DNA from: an uncultured Brachyspira sp.
Lineage (GTDB): Bacteria; Spirochaetota; Brachyspiria; Brachyspirales; Brachyspiraceae
DNA: 64,000 bases
NCBI RefSeq assembly: GCF_944393015.1
Contig: NZ_CALXYQ010000002.1
Coordinates: 62,001-126,000, forward strand
Reading direction: 5' to 3'
Both the position numbers and the translations under genes were made by a program. This document shows, piece by piece, positions 27,601-34,091 of the stretch (position 1 is the first letter of the stretch; each line of letters begins with the position of its first letter). A model generated the notes under the pieces. The model searched no databases and was not told the origin of the DNA. It saw nothing but the letters and a program-made list of their open reading frames with translations.

Positions 27601-28642
27601 GAATAAAGATGCAACTAATGAAAATGATATATTCACTACTATGAATTATATTTATGGAAATCAATATATATTTGAAGCTGAAACAGTAGCCTCTTTTGCT
27701 AATAGATTCTATTCATTATATAAAACTAATTCAGCTTATATATACGGATTATTAAATAAAATAAGAGTTCCTGAAAGTAATTTTGATAATAACATAAAAG
27801 ATGCCTATGAAATATTCTCTAATGAAAATACTAATACTATGTTCATATTCTATGCTTATGAGGATAATAAATATGCAGCTTATAGTTATGTTATAGGCGA
27901 CAGTGAAGTAAAAAAAGCCGTTTTGATAGACAGGGATAAACTCAATACATATTTAAATAGTTTTACAAATGTGGCAAAACCAAGGGATAGAAGAAATTCA
28001 TTGAAATCTATTCAAAGTGCTATGCTTTCATCTGATATAATTAAAGATGCTGAAAGAGTGAAGACTATATACATAACAGGTTCGGCTGCTAATTTATTTA
28101 CTGTTCCTTTTGCATATTTGGAGGCATTCCAGAATAATGATGTTATAAAAATAAGAGAGTTCCAGTATTCTCCTTCATCTATTTTAGATGTTGGTAAGCC
28201 TTCTATAAAACTTAATACTGAAACTAACTTCTATACTTCATTAGAAAGTTTAGCTGTAAAATCATTCGATAATGCGAATGGAAAAATACCTTTAATGCAT
28301 TATATAGGAATAGATACAAATAGAAATAAGCCTTATGATGATATGGATATTTTCTTATCTCCAGCTAGAAATAATGATATAAACAGATATTTAAAAGCTA
28401 GAAATGATACTAAACTTTTATTTACATATACAACTAATGCTTCAGGTGATTATTATACTGTGATGAAGTATTTATATAATAATTTTGATAAAGGTATAAT
28501 TGATTCATACAGATATATAAAGACATATAGAGTTCCTGTTAATGCTATAAACCCAAATGACAGAGATACTTTATATATGGCTAATTATGCTTTATTTGAT
28601 TATATACTTCCTGGTATACCTAAGAATTATGTTGATAAATAA
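21656..28642 (+). CDS. Giant lipoprotein with beta-propeller, TPR and degenerate CHAT-like regions
   Basis: About 2328 residues. I prefer ATG 21656 (GGAAGAG just upstream) over TTG 21578 because it gives a normal lipoprotein signal ending LILFSFILFAC. Residues ~50-340 carry PD40/TolB-like propeller blades (GTWIYYSRENAGNTDIFAVD, KYIVFSSTRDDAFGDIYLF, IAFISDRDGG). A long helical part (~600-1500) contains TPRs (AYDNYNETLKYNPND, DAVNEYKEAESLL). Residues ~1570-1700 are low-complexity Asn/Thr/Ser. The end (~2059-2328) follows the CHAT protease pattern (IYITGSAANLFTVPFAYLEA, EFQYSPSSIL, LMHYIGID) but lacks the catalytic Cys. Probably an envelope scaffold; function unknown. Confidence 0.75.
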   Translation: MRLKCYIKFKILILFSFILFACASSQKNTDYAFESRPFLREYKRYSLTSGEVNPALDAVIDREGTWIYYSRENAGNTDIFAVDSYTLETYRLTRSPGIDTSVSVDDKSKYIVFSSTRDDAFGDIYLFKLYNLGIRTSKNNLENLEQSIIRLTDYKGYDTDPVVSHKGNSIAFISDRDGGIKKLFTVKPNGKDLQKLSDIEASSPAFSFDDTKIAFITSKIGERYSQLVLLDLNADTNSQTNLTILTDTDTFKFNPTFYNDDTIIFFEIEKDSDRDGNLTYYDKRRLMSYSLATHQYYVLSEDTQLTTFDVAYPSALVGAYVVSEDGTTVVTMGSTKEYFIKDANSATMYNSFVELPYNRKVDVIDRFAEYFPFSEDQNNVAKAYFNMMISSYTNNNLKEYNNTKKVLTSEYLDTFPGFLTSKIDENFDTNNNWFDIGSYTNEYFLTNNDLEMTNLIAWTGYISANEKYKANKNNKDTFSILTELLNLNINKDLYLLIAKLYAHSVEDNGYKYPEDDDIYNNPYKRKDLLFSDRLEIAKDFIKDSKISYDTIIENSHPYAPLAVATRLIYLDGLILSRNYDDATNLFKPYVESKNDIMLALGYYANAKVLMAEKDDGSYALFKEALSSGGKNFDSTYEAQYCKDTLADYYKSLADKAYNEGKYAAAYDNYNETLKYNPNDTSSSSRVIESGLRAYSTIESLEETIFERERNILSTRYSSHEAHAELANAYYYLANRYYGIAISKQYSPERYVVSEKKREDGFYLYLNKAFDTIVEKAASYINFAIFLYPDEENYYVKKAEMLTFAQALRMQVLQDEKISRSVIELVPAYKDNAITNGQYMGYNMLAFQTQNLDSEIIDSLIMAKSKVRTKPNVVSIMLANSYLINGRYSDAVNEYKEAESLLNQIGTDKSKAWYHFFYGYSLWMNNDIKGAYAEYDKARALFEKLGDKESVYKIVGYTSVAAIEQEDYEKAIEYLLERDKLTKDDVNKNELNQLLLAACYLKLEDYNNALAYCDSVKAQIDSLDSSVYTPNYVSITLYGANINVVNLGLASFGGYIPGEPLNVDKQQMLYSIYQELYEKMGRYSEAREALSSYRNYIIQDKPKKSIQPLMLATYYNNEGYLYYRQGDQSNSIMSFKTSIEEYQKTLDKKTLENNPSLQYQNAENDAKNYLSLSSLYLRYLSENDLTSIKREFFIELFNTTKTLQILSTNNVVSTKDRLLLYSHIAAFNYIMAFKLTADNSVNYRKKQSDDPTDMRDHDVNVQRLSMLKDAIDRYKYILSSNSNFPVDLKTEIIIRYNLAKAYELAGYIEEAAREYMSAFSKAQTSAFAVEEIAILTTLIDFSSKYRNRYPDSLDYPVQYVFRILKRLRESVFMITFVEDNNFILRQAKYKVIEFLQDSYPDASINILAMFDAIDMRRKFLDRRLYTLGENNYYLREYYKLYEKALYSYQMYLNAVATPYDSKMEAAMLKEISKYEKEAIEKFSNTPIEPIVICDVKPEDIDKSMRKDETLIWDTYLGYRFVRENGKTKFYMQTNAMPKTKNYVTHIGFRPIVISNKNIFVRELYDSTEYMLPVKTAYIDSKLIAFFRTTRNAQKEINNSMTMASNTNATNSVYSYNNLTNDNELNNNLYMNVSYNPEETNTMSSNDMSTNMTSTNTVSTNRRRRGNFRFIELKDIITNSYVPLVTDITGASASDISNIMKKNLYIVYCDNETFTNNRRVIRNINNIALVVGKGGKDSRVMFYTNYFRKLSSNSLEVSMKGYDNNMFTVYGKPDYSVSSLSNAAYEFKTRLYNSYSASASPSMTMMSNVIAYSQSDNEKMLNYARIVEDRYSVRDTNTAYLFSEEGYKFFASSYTNISDSNAYRFIKAMLPVYRRMGEEWAVKGANRALHFMYLYTNNNYDLIDEYFTPRTLSRFLKAKNDPKESVRYLNYIANRVDGENKDKILEVAVLYDLIYAKTPIDTVTNFLNRMQNTNEVLTVANTIMNKDATNENDIFTTMNYIYGNQYIFEAETVASFANRFYSLYKTNSAYIYGLLNKIRVPESNFDNNIKDAYEIFSNENTNTMFIFYAYEDNKYAAYSYVIGDSEVKKAVLIDRDKLNTYLNSFTNVAKPRDRRNSLKSIQSAMLSSDIIKDAERVKTIYITGSAANLFTVPFAYLEAFQNNDVIKIREFQYSPSSILDVGKPSIKLNTETNFYTSLESLAVKSFDNANGKIPLMHYIGIDTNRNKPYDDMDIFLSPARNNDINRYLKARNDTKLLFTYTTNASGDYYTVMKYLYNNFDKGIIDSYRYIKTYRVPVNAINPNDRDTLYMANYALFDYILPGIPKNYVDK

Positions 28643-28696
28643 ATTTTACTTTATTAGCGATATTTATCTTTTTTAGTAAAAATTATTTACTTTTTC

Positions 28697-28725
28697 TTGA
28701 CATTTTATTTACAATGTATTATAAT
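28697..28725 (+). promoter_or_regulatory. Consensus sigma-70-type promoter for the outer-membrane protein gene
   Basis: TTGACA (28697-28702), a 17-bp spacer and TATAAT (28720-28725): a perfect consensus match, 32 bases above the ATG. It predicts strong constitutive expression. Confidence 0.8.
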
Positions 28726-28756
28726 ATTATTATAATTAATTAATAAAGGAGTGTTT

Positions 28757-29485
28757 ATGAAAAAGATACTTATCGCAATTATTAGTATTTTTATAATGCA
28801 ATTCAGCACTGTTTTTGGCGATTTTCATGCTGGTATAGGATTATACATACCATTAGGTGCATCTATATCTCAAAGCTATCAGGATCATAAATTGGGAGTT
28901 AATAGCAGCGATGGTAAATTAACTACCGATGCTGGTTTTGAATGGGGTGTTGGAATAACTCCTGGTATATATAATGGTTTTGATAATTTTATGGGATTTT
29001 CTATAGCATTGGATTTGGCTTATCATAGAGAAGTTTATGCATTTAATGAAAGCAAAGCAGCAGGAACTACAGGTCAATATCAAAATGTAAAAACAACTTA
29101 TTATTTCGACACATTGAATATAGGCATACTTCCTAAATTTAATATATATAATTTCTTTATAGGATTAGGTGCAGGAGTTAAAATTCCATTGGCTGGAGGA
29201 GAATCTACAAAAAATTATAATTCCACTTATAATCAATTTGAAAATTCTAATAGTTATTATACTTTAAATGATATTAAAAATAAATATCAAATGTCAGTAA
29301 TTCCTTATCTTAAATTAACAGTGGATTATTTATTCTTCTTTAGCGATGAAACAGCTTTAGGATTAGGTCTTTATGTAGGATATGATTTCGGACCTGGAAG
29401 AGTCAATGATTCAAGATTTAGTAAAAATGATTATGGTGCTGTTGATATAGGCGGACAATTCAGTTTATATTTAGTAGACAATTAA
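28757..29485 (+). CDS. Probable outer-membrane beta-barrel protein
   Basis: A 242-residue protein with a signal peptide (KKILIAIISIFIMQFSTVFG). The mature part has alternating hydrophobic/polar strands rich in Gly and aromatics (AGIGLYIPLGASIS, FSIALDLAYHREVY, ALGLGLYVGYDFGPG) and ends near FSLYLVDN, consistent with a small beta barrel. ATG 28757 is used rather than GTG 28751, which overlaps the ribosome site AAAGGAG. The consensus promoter upstream fits an abundant surface protein. No specific porin family is recognised. Confidence 0.65.
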   Translation: MKKILIAIISIFIMQFSTVFGDFHAGIGLYIPLGASISQSYQDHKLGVNSSDGKLTTDAGFEWGVGITPGIYNGFDNFMGFSIALDLAYHREVYAFNESKAAGTTGQYQNVKTTYYFDTLNIGILPKFNIYNFFIGLGAGVKIPLAGGESTKNYNSTYNQFENSNSYYTLNDIKNKYQMSVIPYLKLTVDYLFFFSDETALGLGLYVGYDFGPGRVNDSRFSKNDYGAVDIGGQFSLYLVDN

Positions 29486-29507
29486 TATATATTCTCAATA
29501 GTTTTTT

Positions 29508-29536
29508 AGCAGGGTATTTATTATCCTGCTTTTTTA
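29508..29536. terminator. Bidirectional terminator
   Basis: AGCAGGGTA pairs with TATCCTGCT around TTTAT, followed by a T-tract, with another T-tract leading in for the opposite strand. It separates the convergent outer-membrane protein and hydrolase genes. Confidence 0.85.
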
Positions 29537-29537
29537 T

Positions 29538-30470
29538 TTAACTAATATATTTACTTATAAAATTTTTGATTGTATTCCAATATAAATCTTCATTACTGAA
29601 AACAGCAGATATATGATGCCCATCTTTTATAATGAGTTTTTCTTTTTCAGAGGAACAAGCATCATAAAGTTTATTAGCCATATTATAATCTACAAGCTCA
29701 TCTTTATCACCATGTATAAAAAGAATAGGTATTTTTGACATTGCCACTCTTTTTTTAACATCAATATCTTCAAATGAAAAACCTAATCTTATTTTTGACA
29801 TTAATGATGTTGCTTCAACTATTGGAAGAAAAGAAAATTTATATGCCATGTCCAATCTTCTTTTTAACTGCTCATAGGCATTAGTAAAACCAGCATCCTC
29901 TATTATTGCCTTTACATTATTTGTGTTATCTTCATTACAGCACATCATGACAGCATTTGCTCCCATAGAAATTCCGTAAAGAATTATTTGGCTATCATTA
30001 TAATTATCATTTATATATTTTATCCAAGCTAAAACATCTAATCTTTCTAAATATCCTAAAGAATATATTTTTCCTTCGCTTTCTCCATGAGTTCTTAAAT
30101 CTATTGCTAATATATTAAATCCCATATTATAAAATTTTTCTATAAAATATTTCATATATGAGCCTCTTGCTTCATAAGGGTGAACTATTATAACATATAC
30201 ATTGCTTTTATTATTTATAAGATGAGCATGCAATTTTAAATTATCACTTGAAGTGGTATATACATCTTTTTGAGAGCTTTCAAACCATATTCTTCTTTCT
30301 TCTTTTATACGTTTTTTTTCTTCGCTCTCTTCCTTACCACTTTCTTTTCTTTCAAATAGTTTTTTATTTGTTTTTATTAGAAGTTTATTGACGAAGTGAT
30401 TTGAAATTATTGTTAGTATTATTAGTAAAAAAATTATTATGGAAAGTATAATATATAATATATATTGCAT
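29538..30470 (-). CDS. Alpha/beta hydrolase, membrane-anchored
   Basis: A 310-residue serine hydrolase of the YqkD/BAAT-like group. Residues 1-27 form a membrane anchor; a charged Lys/Glu-rich linker follows. The nucleophile elbow GISMGAN (Ser about 168), the DLRTHGESEG loop, the acid in HGDKDELVDYN and the His in KDGHH complete the catalytic triad. Substrate unknown; esterase or peptidase activity is possible. The mRNA start codon lies in a perfect 17-bp hairpin arm with the ribosome site in the loop. It lies below the ZIP gene on the same strand and may share its mRNA. Confidence 0.85.
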   Translation of the reverse strand: MQYILYIILSIIIFLLIILTIISNHFVNKLLIKTNKKLFERKESGKEESEEKKRIKEERRIWFESSQKDVYTTSSDNLKLHAHLINNKSNVYVIIVHPYEARGSYMKYFIEKFYNMGFNILAIDLRTHGESEGKIYSLGYLERLDVLAWIKYINDNYNDSQIILYGISMGANAVMMCCNEDNTNNVKAIIEDAGFTNAYEQLKRRLDMAYKFSFLPIVEATSLMSKIRLGFSFEDIDVKKRVAMSKIPILFIHGDKDELVDYNMANKLYDACSSEKEKLIIKDGHHISAVFSNEDLYWNTIKNFISKYIS

Positions 30471-30510
30471 TAAATATCCTTAATTTTTAAATCAATGCAA
30501 TATATATTAT
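30455..30510 (-). promoter_or_regulatory. Perfect 17-bp inverted repeat burying the hydrolase start codon
   Basis: ATAATATATATTGCATT (30455-30471) and AATGCAATATATATTAT (30494-30510) are exact reverse complements with a 22-base loop. In the minus-strand mRNA the second arm contains the AUG and codons 2-5, and AAGGA lies in the loop. The stem is nearly all A-U, so it could open with temperature or a translating ribosome. On the plus strand a T-run follows, so part of it may instead be a terminator. Confidence 0.7.
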
Positions 30511-30542
30511 ATTTTTTTATTAACTTTGCAATATAGTATTTA

Positions 30543-31349
30543 TCAACCTAAAGCCACATCTAAAACCATCATTATAGCGAATCCGAATATAAAACCGAAT
30601 ACACCAAAATGGTTATGTTCTTCAGCAACAGCTTCAGGCACAAGTTCTTCTATAACAACATACATCATAGCACCGGCAGAAAAAGCCAAAGCTATTGGAA
30701 GTATTATTGTGAGTTTTGTAACAGCCAAAGCACCTATAACGGCAGCAATAGGCTCTACTATTCCCGATATTGCACCGAGTGAAAAAGATTTTAATTTTGA
30801 TACCCCTGTTGTTTTGAGAGGAAGAGAAACCGCAGCACCTTCAGGGAAATTCTGCAAACCTATACCAAGTGCTAAAGCTAATGCAGCATTGAATGTTACT
30901 CCGCTGTCCCCAACAGAAAAAGCTCCGAATGTTACACCTACTGCTAAACCTTCAGGTATATTATGTAAAGTTATAGCTAAGAATAATAGTATGCTTTTTG
31001 ATAATTGAACTTTAGTACCTTCTGTTTCTTCATGACCATTTACTATATGCATATGAGGCATTACTTTATCCAATACCCATATAAAAAATGCCCCTAATAA
31101 AAATCCTGCTACTGGTATTAACCAATTAGGAAGATTAGTATTTTCTGATAATTCTATTGAAGGAGCAAGCAATGACCAGAAACTAGCAGCCGTCATAACT
31201 CCTGCTGCAAATCCGTACATAGTTGCTAGTAGTTTAGGTTTTATTTCTGACATAAAGAAAAATACAAGTGCTGATCCTAATGCTGTAAATGCAAAAGTTA
31301 TACCGCCTCCAAATAATGCCAACGATACAGGTGAATAATTTTCTATCAT
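30543..31349 (-). CDS. ZIP-family divalent metal transporter (ZupT/GufA-like)
   Basis: A 268-residue inner-membrane protein with eight hydrophobic segments. The metal-binding helices IV and V are intact: TLHNIPEGLAVGV and GLQNFPEGAAVSL, followed by SGIVEPIAAVIGA. A short cytoplasmic loop (MHIVNGHEETEG) carries His and Glu. It imports Zn2+, Fe2+ or Mn2+. A Fur/Zur-like imperfect dyad lies 70 bp upstream. The hydrolase gene follows on the same strand. Confidence 0.9.
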   Translation of the reverse strand: MIENYSPVSLALFGGGITFAFTALGSALVFFFMSEIKPKLLATMYGFAAGVMTAASFWSLLAPSIELSENTNLPNWLIPVAGFLLGAFFIWVLDKVMPHMHIVNGHEETEGTKVQLSKSILLFLAITLHNIPEGLAVGVTFGAFSVGDSGVTFNAALALALGIGLQNFPEGAAVSLPLKTTGVSKLKSFSLGAISGIVEPIAAVIGALAVTKLTIILPIALAFSAGAMMYVVIEELVPEAVAEEHNHFGVFGFIFGFAIMMVLDVALG

Positions 31350-31416
31350 TTTTATACCTTTTGTTTTTATTTTTTATGAAATTATTATATATATTATGAA
31401 AATTAATTTCAATACT

Positions 31417-31439
31417 TATTGATAATAATTACTAATAAT
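31417..31439. promoter_or_regulatory. Candidate Fur/Zur-type operator
   Basis: TTATTGATAAT-A-ATTACTAATAA is an imperfect dyad (9 of 11 arm positions match) resembling Fur-family boxes (GATAATnATTATC). It lies between the divergent ZIP gene and the HIT gene. A+T-rich DNA gives chance matches, so confidence is low. Confidence 0.35.
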
Positions 31440-31552
31440 ATTATTTATTTTTTTATTATAATATAGATTAATTTTTCATTTTGATTTATTATATTTATAT
31501 TGCAATAGTTTTTTAATTATAAAATTATATTTTAATTATTAGGAGAATTATT

Positions 31553-31903
31553 ATGAGTAATTATAATGAAGATAAATATTTTGATAAAGATTGTATATTT
31601 TGTAAAATTATAAAAGGAGAAATTCCTTCACAGTTTATAAAAGAAAATGAATACTGCGTGGTATTTAAAGATTTAAATCCTAAAGCAAAAGTACATTTAC
31701 TTGTTGTTCCAAAGCCTCATGTTAAAAATATATTGGAAACAGATGAGTTTATAATGAATAAGGTTCTTGAAACTATAAAAGAAGTTGCTAAAGAACAAGG
31801 TTTGGAATCTTTTAGAATAATGAATAATTGCGGTGCCGGAGCAGGTCAGACAGTATTCCATGTTCATTTCCACATACTTTCAGGCGATAATTTAGAAGAA
31901 TAA
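31553..31903 (+). CDS. hinT: HIT-family purine nucleotide-binding protein (HinT-like)
   Basis: A 116-residue cytoplasmic protein. The histidine triad is near the C terminus (VFHVHFHILSG), and CIFCKIIKGEIPS near the start may bind zinc. Family members hydrolyse adenosine phosphoramidates as dimers. Length is normal. TatD follows after 30 bp on the same strand, so the two are probably co-transcribed. Confidence 0.92.
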   Translation: MSNYNEDKYFDKDCIFCKIIKGEIPSQFIKENEYCVVFKDLNPKAKVHLLVVPKPHVKNILETDEFIMNKVLETIKEVAKEQGLESFRIMNNCGAGAGQTVFHVHFHILSGDNLEE

Positions 31904-31933
31904 TAAAAATAGATTATAATTGGAGTTAACATA

Positions 31934-32746
31934 ATGATAGACAGTCATTGCCATCTTACATATATATCTAAAAAAAGCAAAGATTTAGAGGAAGTTTTAG
32001 AGCGTGCTAATAAGGCAGGAATATTTTATTTTGTAGATATAGGAGTTCACCCAGATGATATAGATGAACGTATGTTTATATTATCCGATGCTGAAGGTGT
32101 ATTTTTTAGTATGGGTTATTATCCTGATTATGCAAATGAGAATGATGAAGACACTTTAAAAGCTTTTGAATTAAAAATAAAAAATTTAAATAAAAAAACA
32201 TTAGAGAAAAGAAACAAATCTATATATGCAGTAGGAGAAATAGGACTCGATTATTATCATAATGAAGATAATAAAAATGAACAAAAAGCATTTTTTAGAG
32301 CTTTATGCGAGGCAGCAAAAAATGTTGATTTACCTATATTGATTCACAGCAGAGATGCTTTCAAAGATACTTTTAAAGTTCTTAAAGATGCCGATTTGCC
32401 AAAAAGAGGAATATTTCATTGTTTCAGCGGAAATGTAGAGGATGCAAAAAATGCTTTGGATTTGGGATATATATTATCTTTTTCAGGATCTTCCACATAT
32501 ATGAAAAATGATTTTATAAGAGATGCTGTAAAATATGTACCTAAGGACATGTTTACAATAGAAACTGATGCTCCTTATCTTACTCCTCAGAAGGTTAGAG
32601 GCAGAGCTAACGAACCTTCTTTTATTCCTTATACAGTAGAAGTACTTGCAGAGGTTAGGGGAGAAAGCAAAGAAGATATTATGAGAACTGCTTTAGAAAA
32701 TGCTGTAAGAGTTTTAGAATTGCCTGTAGATTTGAATAGAATATGA
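31934..32746 (+). CDS. tatD: TatD-family metal-dependent hydrolase (DNase)
   Basis: A 270-residue TIM-barrel amidohydrolase. Metal ligands are present: DSHCHL at the start, Glu in GEIGLDYYH, His in LIHSRDA, His in IFHCFSG and Asp in ETDAPYLTP. TatD enzymes act as 3'-5' exonucleases in DNA repair and RNA quality control. TGGAGT is the ribosome site. A terminator hairpin follows. Confidence 0.92.
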   Translation: MIDSHCHLTYISKKSKDLEEVLERANKAGIFYFVDIGVHPDDIDERMFILSDAEGVFFSMGYYPDYANENDEDTLKAFELKIKNLNKKTLEKRNKSIYAVGEIGLDYYHNEDNKNEQKAFFRALCEAAKNVDLPILIHSRDAFKDTFKVLKDADLPKRGIFHCFSGNVEDAKNALDLGYILSFSGSSTYMKNDFIRDAVKYVPKDMFTIETDAPYLTPQKVRGRANEPSFIPYTVEVLAEVRGESKEDIMRTALENAVRVLELPVDLNRI

Positions 32747-32757
32747 TTAATATAGAA

Positions 32758-32802
32758 AAGCTCTCAATAATGTAAAGACTATTATCGAGAGCTTATTTTT
32801 TA
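32758..32802. terminator. Bidirectional terminator
   Basis: AAGCTCTCAATAAT pairs with ATTATCGAGAGCTT (one mismatch), then a T-rich run. It lies between the convergent tatD and flavodoxin genes. Confidence 0.85.
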
Positions 32803-32811
32803 TATTATTTT

Positions 32812-33330
32812 TTAATTAATAGATTTAACAACTTCTTTTAATTTGTTTAAATCATCAGCATTAGGGTGTCCCATAGCATTATCATAATTTGCTAATTTAG
32901 CTTGAACAACTTTTTTCTCATCTTCGCTTGCAGCTTTTTCAAGCATGTTTTCTAAATTTTTCTTTTGTCCGTCTATCCATTGACCCTGACAAGCATAAGT
33001 ACCAATTAAATTATTTGAAGAATCCAAGAAAGTTTTAGCTGGATTAAGCATTTTATCATAATAAGCCTGATTATCACCATAACCAACAGTCATAAATAAG
33101 AATACTTTTTTATTTTTTAATGTCTGCATAAACTTTCCAGCAGCTTCATCGCAAGTACCTTTGTAGCTTCCAGCACCAACGAATACTATATCTGAATCAT
33201 TAACTTTGTTATTGTCTACTGCATCAGCCTTTACGCATTGAAGACATTCTCCATTAGCAGCTTCTTTTATAGCCAAAGCCAATTTTTCAGTATTTCCGCT
33301 TTTACTTGTATAAACAATAGAATATTTCAT
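32812..33330 (-). CDS. Flavodoxin-family protein
   Basis: A 172-residue cytoplasmic flavodoxin. The FMN phosphate loop is YTSKSGNTEKLA (residues 7-18); VFVGAGSYKGTCDEAAGKF and MTVGYGDNQAYYDK give the flavin-ring loops. Unlike the two flavodoxins at 6.7-8.1 kb it has no signal peptide. It is a single gene with AAGGAG before the ATG. The partner is unknown; it may serve pyruvate or other anaerobic oxidoreductases. Confidence 0.85.
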   Translation of the reverse strand: MKYSIVYTSKSGNTEKLALAIKEAANGECLQCVKADAVDNNKVNDSDIVFVGAGSYKGTCDEAAGKFMQTLKNKKVFLFMTVGYGDNQAYYDKMLNPAKTFLDSSNNLIGTYACQGQWIDGQKKNLENMLEKAASEDEKKVVQAKLANYDNAMGHPNADDLNKLKEVVKSIN

Positions 33331-33537
33331 TTTTTAACTCCTTTTGTTAGATTATTCTAATTTATTATAACATTTTTTAAAAGTTTAGCAATATACTATG
33401 TAGTAGTATTTTATTTATTTTTTATATTGACTATTTTTTGATACTTGCTATTGTATGTAAAATATGTTATAATATGGAAATTATAAAGTGAAATTTATTA
33501 TATTATTATTTAATAGAGTAAATCAAGGAGAAGGCAA

Positions 33538-34053
33538 ATGGAAGTTATCTTAAAAAAAGATTTTATATCATTAGGTTATGAAGGTGATATATGTAAAGTA
33601 AAAGACGGCTATGCAAGAAATTACCTTATTCCAAGAAATATAGCAGTAGTAAAAAATGCTGCTAATTTAAGAACTTTAGCTCAAATGCAAAAAAGCTTAG
33701 AAAAGAAAAGAGCTAAAAGAAAAATGGAAGCAGAAATATTAAAAGGTAAAATTGTGGACATTACTGTTGTTATACCTATGAAAGTTGCTGAAAACGGCAA
33801 ATTATATGGTTCAGTAAGCCAACAAACTATAGTTGATGCTTTGAAAGAAAAAGAAATTGATATAAACAAACGCGATGTTCATATGGAAAAACATATAAAA
33901 GAACTAGGTGACTTTGAAGTAGAAATCAAATTATACCATAGCGTTAATGCTAATATCAAAATTAAAGTTGTAAATGTAGATGAAAATCCAGCTGCAGAAG
34001 AAGTTAAAGAAGAAAATAATGCAGCAGTTGAAACAGCATCTGCAGAAGCTTAA
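33538..34053 (+). CDS. rplI: 50S ribosomal protein L9
   Basis: A 171-residue L9. The N-terminal rRNA-binding domain is canonical (MEVILKKDFISLGYEGDICKVKDGYARNYLIPR), followed by the long connecting helix (45-75) and the C-terminal domain. An extra acidic, Ala-rich tail of about 20 residues follows the normal end. Strong AAGGAGAAGG ribosome site. dnaB follows after 38 bp, a conserved arrangement in bacteria. Confidence 0.97.
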   Translation: MEVILKKDFISLGYEGDICKVKDGYARNYLIPRNIAVVKNAANLRTLAQMQKSLEKKRAKRKMEAEILKGKIVDITVVIPMKVAENGKLYGSVSQQTIVDALKEKEIDINKRDVHMEKHIKELGDFEVEIKLYHSVNANIKIKVVNVDENPAAEEVKEENNAAVETASAEA

Positions 34054-34091
34054 GTAAAAAGCTAATATCCAATTAATAGGCATAATATTTA

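Noticed and set aside
30526-31008. A 160-codon open frame opposite the ZIP gene
   Set aside because: It lies wholly inside a conserved gene on the other strand and its composition (Ala, Pro, Ser) is a shadow effect.
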